This document shows, piece after piece, positions 3,182-5,973 of a stretch of DNA of 5,973 bases. The notes below the pieces were generated by a model that was not told where the DNA came from, ran no database searches, and was given only the letters and a program-made list of their open reading frames with translations. This DNA is from G963674505 sp964575975 (GTDB lineage: Bacteria > Desulfobacterota > Desulfobacteria > Desulfobacterales > SKZT01), in NCBI GenBank assembly GCA_964575975.1, contig CAZNTU010000306.1:1-5973 (forward strand), in the 5' to 3' direction. Every line of letters begins with the position of its first letter. The stretch's first letter is position 1. The translations under genes and the position numbers were made by a program.

Positions 3182-5656
3182 TCAAGTTTGTTGCGCGATG
3201 GATTCGGTTTTAAAAAAGCCCATGAACACCGTGAAGACGAAAGCCAGTCCGTAGAACGCGAACATGGCTTCCAGCCCGGTCAATCCCAGCGCCCTGCCTC
3301 CGGAGAACACGGCCGTCGCCGCGATCAAGCCCAGACACATGGGATAGGTGATGGAAAAGAGCATCCACTTGACCGATCCGGACTGGAGCTTCACCGCGAT
3401 GGTCGTGGCCAGGCACGGAGGATAAAGCACCATGAAAAGCATCAGCGCCAGGGCGTGAAGAGGAGTGAAGCTCTCTTCGCCCTTGGCCATCCGCTCTTCC
3501 AGCGTTTCGCCGTCTTCCTCCTGCTCGTAAAGCGCCCCCAGCGTCGCCACGCTGCTCTCTTTGGCCGCCAGCGCGCTCAAAAGCGCCACGTTGACCCGCC
3601 AGTTGAAACCCGCCCACTGCGTGACCGGCTCCATCCATTTGCCCGTTTTCCCCAGAAAACTGCCGTCGATGCGCGCCTTGCGCATATCCTGCAAAATCCC
3701 CGCCCTCTCCTTTACCAGTTTCTTGAACTCCCGGTTCGCCGTTTTCGCGTCCTTGTCGTCCCCCGGACGCACGACACCGAAAAACACGGGGTTGCGGGCC
3801 TCGAACCCGGCGTTCAGCTTCGCCATGGCCTCCTTGGACTTGGCCGCCATGCGGGCGTCCTTGTATTCGTCCCAATAGAGGACCATCCCCATGAGATTGT
3901 CGCCTTTCAAACTCTCGGCGTACGGGGTATTCCCGAGCTTTTCGAAAAACGCCGCCTTCGCCTTTTCCTCCCGCTTCCGAAAATCCTCCATGCGCCGGTC
4001 GTCGATGCCGGGAAACTGCAAAAGCGCGAAAATGACTACCGCCACGGCCGCGACGACGGTCCCGATTTTCCTGACGAACAGCCAGACCCTCTCCAGCGCC
4101 TTGGCCAGCACGACACGCGGCATCGGCATGTGATAGGGCGGCATTTCCATCACGAACGGGGCCGTCTCCTTGTCCCTCAATACGGTCATGGTCAAAATCT
4201 TGGAGACCGGAAGGACCAGCAGAAGACTTACCGTCGAAATGAAAAACATGGCCCAGGCCTTGTGGGCGGCGAAGTAGATGTTGATCAGCAGCACGTACAA
4301 AGGCACCTTGGCCAGGCAGTTGAGCATCGGAATGATCAAAATCGTGGCCAGCCGGGAACGCTCGTCCGGGATGCCCTTACAGGACATCACTCCCGGCACA
4401 GCACACCCGCCAACGTAAATGCCCCCGAGCACCATCGGAAGCGTGGACTGCCCGTGCAATCCGAACCTGCTGAACAGACGGTCCATGATGAAGGCCATCC
4501 GGGGCATGTAGCCGCAGTCCTCCAGCACGGCGACGAGGCCGAACAGGATGAAGAAAATGGGGACGTAGTTCAGCAGGGCGTTGACGCTGTCCACGAACCA
4601 GAGGGCGAAGGAGCGGAGCAGCGGAATGTCGATGAACCCGGGAGCGGGCATCGCGCTTTCCACCAGGCTTCTGAACTTCGCCAGAATCGGCCAGGTGTAG
4701 TTGGTGACGTTGTATCCCTGGACGATGGAAAGATAGTAGAGAAGCCAGATCACCCCCAAAAGAATCGCCGGCCCCAGAAGCTTGTGGCAAACGAACCGGT
4801 CGATCTTGTCGGACACGGGAACGTCGCCGCCCCGTTTCGGCTCCACGCAGTGTTTGGCGACTTCCGCGGCCGCCATGTACCGGCGGTTGGCGATGTGCGC
4901 CTCCGGGGCCTCGTCGTGCAGGTCCTCGAAATCCTCGCGCATCCTATCGACCGTCCGTATCAGCTCTTCGACGTCCGGGGCGCTTTCCGCCAGATACCGC
5001 CGAACCTCCCCGTCGCCCTCCATCAATTTGATGGCCATCCAGCGCAAGGGATATTTCGGGGACAAGGCGCTCCGGGACGAAAGCTCCTCCGCGAGCTTTC
5101 GCAAAAACGGCTCCATTTCTCCGTAATCGACTCGGAGAGCCTCGCCCCGCCTTTCCGATTTCGCCGACTCCGCGATCGCCTCCAGCAATTCCTTTTTGCC
5201 GCGCCCGCTTTTCATCACGGTCGATACCACCGGAACCCCCAGCCGCCTGGAGAGCTTCTTCGCGTCGATATGCACCCCCCGGTTCTCGGCCACGTCCATC
5301 ATGTTCAGGTTCAGCACCACCCGGGTTTCCATCTCCAGCAACTGGAACGTCAGATACAGGCAGCGCTTGAGGTTGGACGCGTCCATGACGTTCACCGTGA
5401 CCGCCGGCTTTTCCCGAAGGATGAAATCCCGCGCGACCCTCTCCTCCGGGGAATAGGAGGTCAGGCTGTAGGTGCCCGGAAGGTCCACCAGTTCGACCTT
5501 GTGGCCGTTGTGCTTGTAGCGGCCGACCATCTTGTCGACCGTCACGCCCGGGTAGTTGGCAACGTGCTGGCTGGCGCCCGTCAAGGCGTTGAACACGGTG
5601 GACTTGCCGCAGTTGGGCTGGCCCGCCAATGCGACCAGTATGCTATCGCTCTTCAA
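3182..5656 (-). CDS. feoB: Ferrous iron transport protein B (FeoB)
   Basis: An 824-residue inner-membrane Fe(II) uptake protein driven or gated by a cytoplasmic G domain. G1 is GQPNCGKST (12-20), switch I includes NYPGVTVD (34-41), G3 is DLPG (58-61), G4 is NMMD (118-121), and G5 lies near STVMKSG (145-151). A helical linker (about 180-275) leads to the membrane part, which starts near residue 290. Conserved membrane motifs include EDCGYMPRMAFIMDR (379-393), GGCAVPG (416-422), PMLNCLAKVPLY (443-454), AAKESSVATLGALY (697-710) and YPPCLATT (745-752); the Cys residues match the pore-related Cys known in FeoB. A hydrophilic insertion fills about 551-685. There is no Cys-rich C-terminal tail. The start is TTG at 5654-5656, inside feoA (14-nt overlap), with GGAGGT eight bases upstream; the G1 motif then falls at the usual distance. 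The protein is somewhat longer than the usual 650-780 residues. No frameshift is seen. Confidence 0.97.
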   Translation of the reverse strand: MKSDSILVALAGQPNCGKSTVFNALTGASQHVANYPGVTVDKMVGRYKHNGHKVELVDLPGTYSLTSYSPEERVARDFILREKPAVTVNVMDASNLKRCLYLTFQLLEMETRVVLNLNMMDVAENRGVHIDAKKLSRRLGVPVVSTVMKSGRGKKELLEAIAESAKSERRGEALRVDYGEMEPFLRKLAEELSSRSALSPKYPLRWMAIKLMEGDGEVRRYLAESAPDVEELIRTVDRMREDFEDLHDEAPEAHIANRRYMAAAEVAKHCVEPKRGGDVPVSDKIDRFVCHKLLGPAILLGVIWLLYYLSIVQGYNVTNYTWPILAKFRSLVESAMPAPGFIDIPLLRSFALWFVDSVNALLNYVPIFFILFGLVAVLEDCGYMPRMAFIMDRLFSRFGLHGQSTLPMVLGGIYVGGCAVPGVMSCKGIPDERSRLATILIIPMLNCLAKVPLYVLLINIYFAAHKAWAMFFISTVSLLLVLPVSKILTMTVLRDKETAPFVMEMPPYHMPMPRVVLAKALERVWLFVRKIGTVVAAVAVVIFALLQFPGIDDRRMEDFRKREEKAKAAFFEKLGNTPYAESLKGDNLMGMVLYWDEYKDARMAAKSKEAMAKLNAGFEARNPVFFGVVRPGDDKDAKTANREFKKLVKERAGILQDMRKARIDGSFLGKTGKWMEPVTQWAGFNWRVNVALLSALAAKESSVATLGALYEQEEDGETLEERMAKGEESFTPLHALALMLFMVLYPPCLATTIAVKLQSGSVKWMLFSITYPMCLGLIAATAVFSGGRALGLTGLEAMFAFYGLAFVFTVFMGFFKTESIAQQT

Positions 5657-5876
5657 TTGGCTCCACCTCCACGAATCGGGCCTCCGCGTGCCGCAAACTC
5701 ACGAAGTAGCCGTCCAGAGCCACCTCCATGGGGTCCTCCAGCGGCGCGTTGCGGACGACCTTCAGTTGCAGCCCCGGATACACGCCCATATCCATCAGCC
5801 TCTGCCCCAGCTTGTCTCCGACCGACAATTTCTTGATCCGTCCCTCGTCCCCCGGCCTCAGTTCGTCCAGCGTCAT
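5643..5876 (-). CDS. feoA: Ferrous iron transport protein A (FeoA)
   Basis: A 77-residue cytoplasmic SH3-like protein that acts with FeoB, probably by binding it and affecting its activity or assembly. The sequence fits the family well: MTLDELRPGDEGRIKKL at the start, then KLGQRLMDMGVYPGLQLKVV in the middle, and ALDGYFVSLRHAEARFVEV at the end (family pattern: RLxxMGxxPGxxxxV, then lR..eA..i.V). The start is the ATG at 5874-5876, which has AAAGGAG six bases upstream. An in-frame ATG 36 nt earlier would add HDHHISGKERS, but it sits at the T run of the upstream terminator and lacks a ribosome binding site, so I reject it. The stop (TAG, 5643-5645) lies inside feoB, so the two are translationally coupled. 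Only one feoA is present here. Confidence 0.95.
   Translation of the reverse strand: MTLDELRPGDEGRIKKLSVGDKLGQRLMDMGVYPGLQLKVVRNAPLEDPMEVALDGYFVSLRHAEARFVEVEPIEER
5665..5670 (-). promoter_or_regulatory. Ribosome binding site for the TTG start of feoB
   Basis: GGAGGT on the minus strand, inside the end of feoA and eight bases before the TTG. A second GGAG at 5661-5664 is four bases away. The good spacing supports the non-ATG start, for which no nearby in-frame ATG competes before the G1 motif. Confidence 0.75.
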
Positions 5877-5882
5877 GCTCCG

Positions 5883-5889
5883 CTCCTTT
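5883..5889 (-). promoter_or_regulatory. Ribosome binding site deciding the feoA start
   Basis: AAAGGAG on the minus strand, six bases before the ATG at 5874-5876. It lies downstream of the alternative ATG at 5910-5912, so it selects the shorter FeoA, which also starts where family members normally start. Confidence 0.85.
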
Positions 5890-5910
5890 CCCGAAATATG
5901 GTGGTCGTGC

Positions 5911-5958
5911 AAAAAAAAAGGCGCAACGGAACCCCTTTCGCGTGGTCCGTTGCGCCTT
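5911..5958 (-). terminator. Intrinsic terminator hairpin immediately upstream of feoA
   Basis: On the minus strand a perfect 13-bp stem (AAGGCGCAACGGA at 5946-5958 with its complement at 5918-5930) encloses a 15-base loop and runs into a T tract; nine consecutive T cover 5919-5911, two of them in the stem. This is a textbook Rho-independent terminator in the operon direction. Only 34 nt separate it from the feoA ATG and I see no promoter in them. It could end an upstream gene outside the window, or act as an attenuator in a feo leader. Confidence 0.88.
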
Positions 5959-5973
5959 CACTTTTCCCGCGCC

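Noticed and set aside
3159..3185. Upstream ATG giving a 9-residue longer NikL-like protein that overlaps feoB
   Set aside because: The extension would encode the ribosome binding site itself (KEE from AAGGAGGAA) and would put charged residues before the signal peptide.
3188..5836. An 882-codon open frame on the plus strand opposite feoB
   Set aside because: It is exactly antisense to a fully conserved feoB, rich in Arg, His and Pro as is usual for shadow frames in GC-rich DNA, and has no family motif or sensible start.
5877..5973. Fur box or other iron-regulator site before feoA
   Set aside because: I looked for the 19-bp Fur pattern (GATAAT repeats) and found none; the true promoter may lie outside the window.

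Overview
The window looks like part of a bacterial chromosome from a Desulfovibrio-like sulfate reducer (Desulfobacterota). Three things point there: a short-chain flavodoxin very close in motif layout to the Desulfovibrio vulgaris type, a Feo cluster with a separate small Cys-rich FeoB-associated membrane protein, and secreted DUF4198 proteins beside it. The taxonomic call is an inference from protein resemblance, not a search result. All supported genes lie on the minus strand and are closely packed, so the window reads as one extended ferrous-iron uptake operon running from right to left.

Right end (5973 to about 3180): a strong intrinsic terminator hairpin (5911-5958) sits only 34 nt before feoA, followed by feoA and feoB, which overlap by 14 nt; feoB starts at TTG. 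FeoB carries an N-terminal G-protein domain, the polytopic membrane domain with its conserved Cys motifs, and an unusually long hydrophilic insertion late in the membrane part.

Middle (3180 to about 1690): two secreted proteins follow feoB. The first is a 107-residue protein resembling the NikL/CbiL-type accessory component of nickel and cobalt transporters, and the second is a 268-residue DUF4198 (NikK-like) protein. After them come a perfect 13-bp GC-rich hairpin (1903-1937) and a broken ABC-transporter ATPase that loses its homology just past Walker A.

Left part (1690 to 1): a 70-residue FeoB-associated Cys-rich membrane protein, a 146-residue STAS-like protein joined to it by an ATGA overlap, a flavodoxin with Tyr in place of the usual FMN-stacking Trp60, and the first 112 codons of a second DUF4198 protein that runs off the left edge.

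Together these suggest a periplasm-to-cytoplasm Fe(II) path. Secreted metal-binding candidates (three proteins, each predicted to begin with His after signal-peptide removal) may present metal to FeoB. FeoA and the Cys-rich protein would assist FeoB, and the flavodoxin would provide low-iron electron transfer. The pairing of Feo with NikK/NikL-like secreted proteins is the most interesting aspect; its functional meaning is inferred, not shown.
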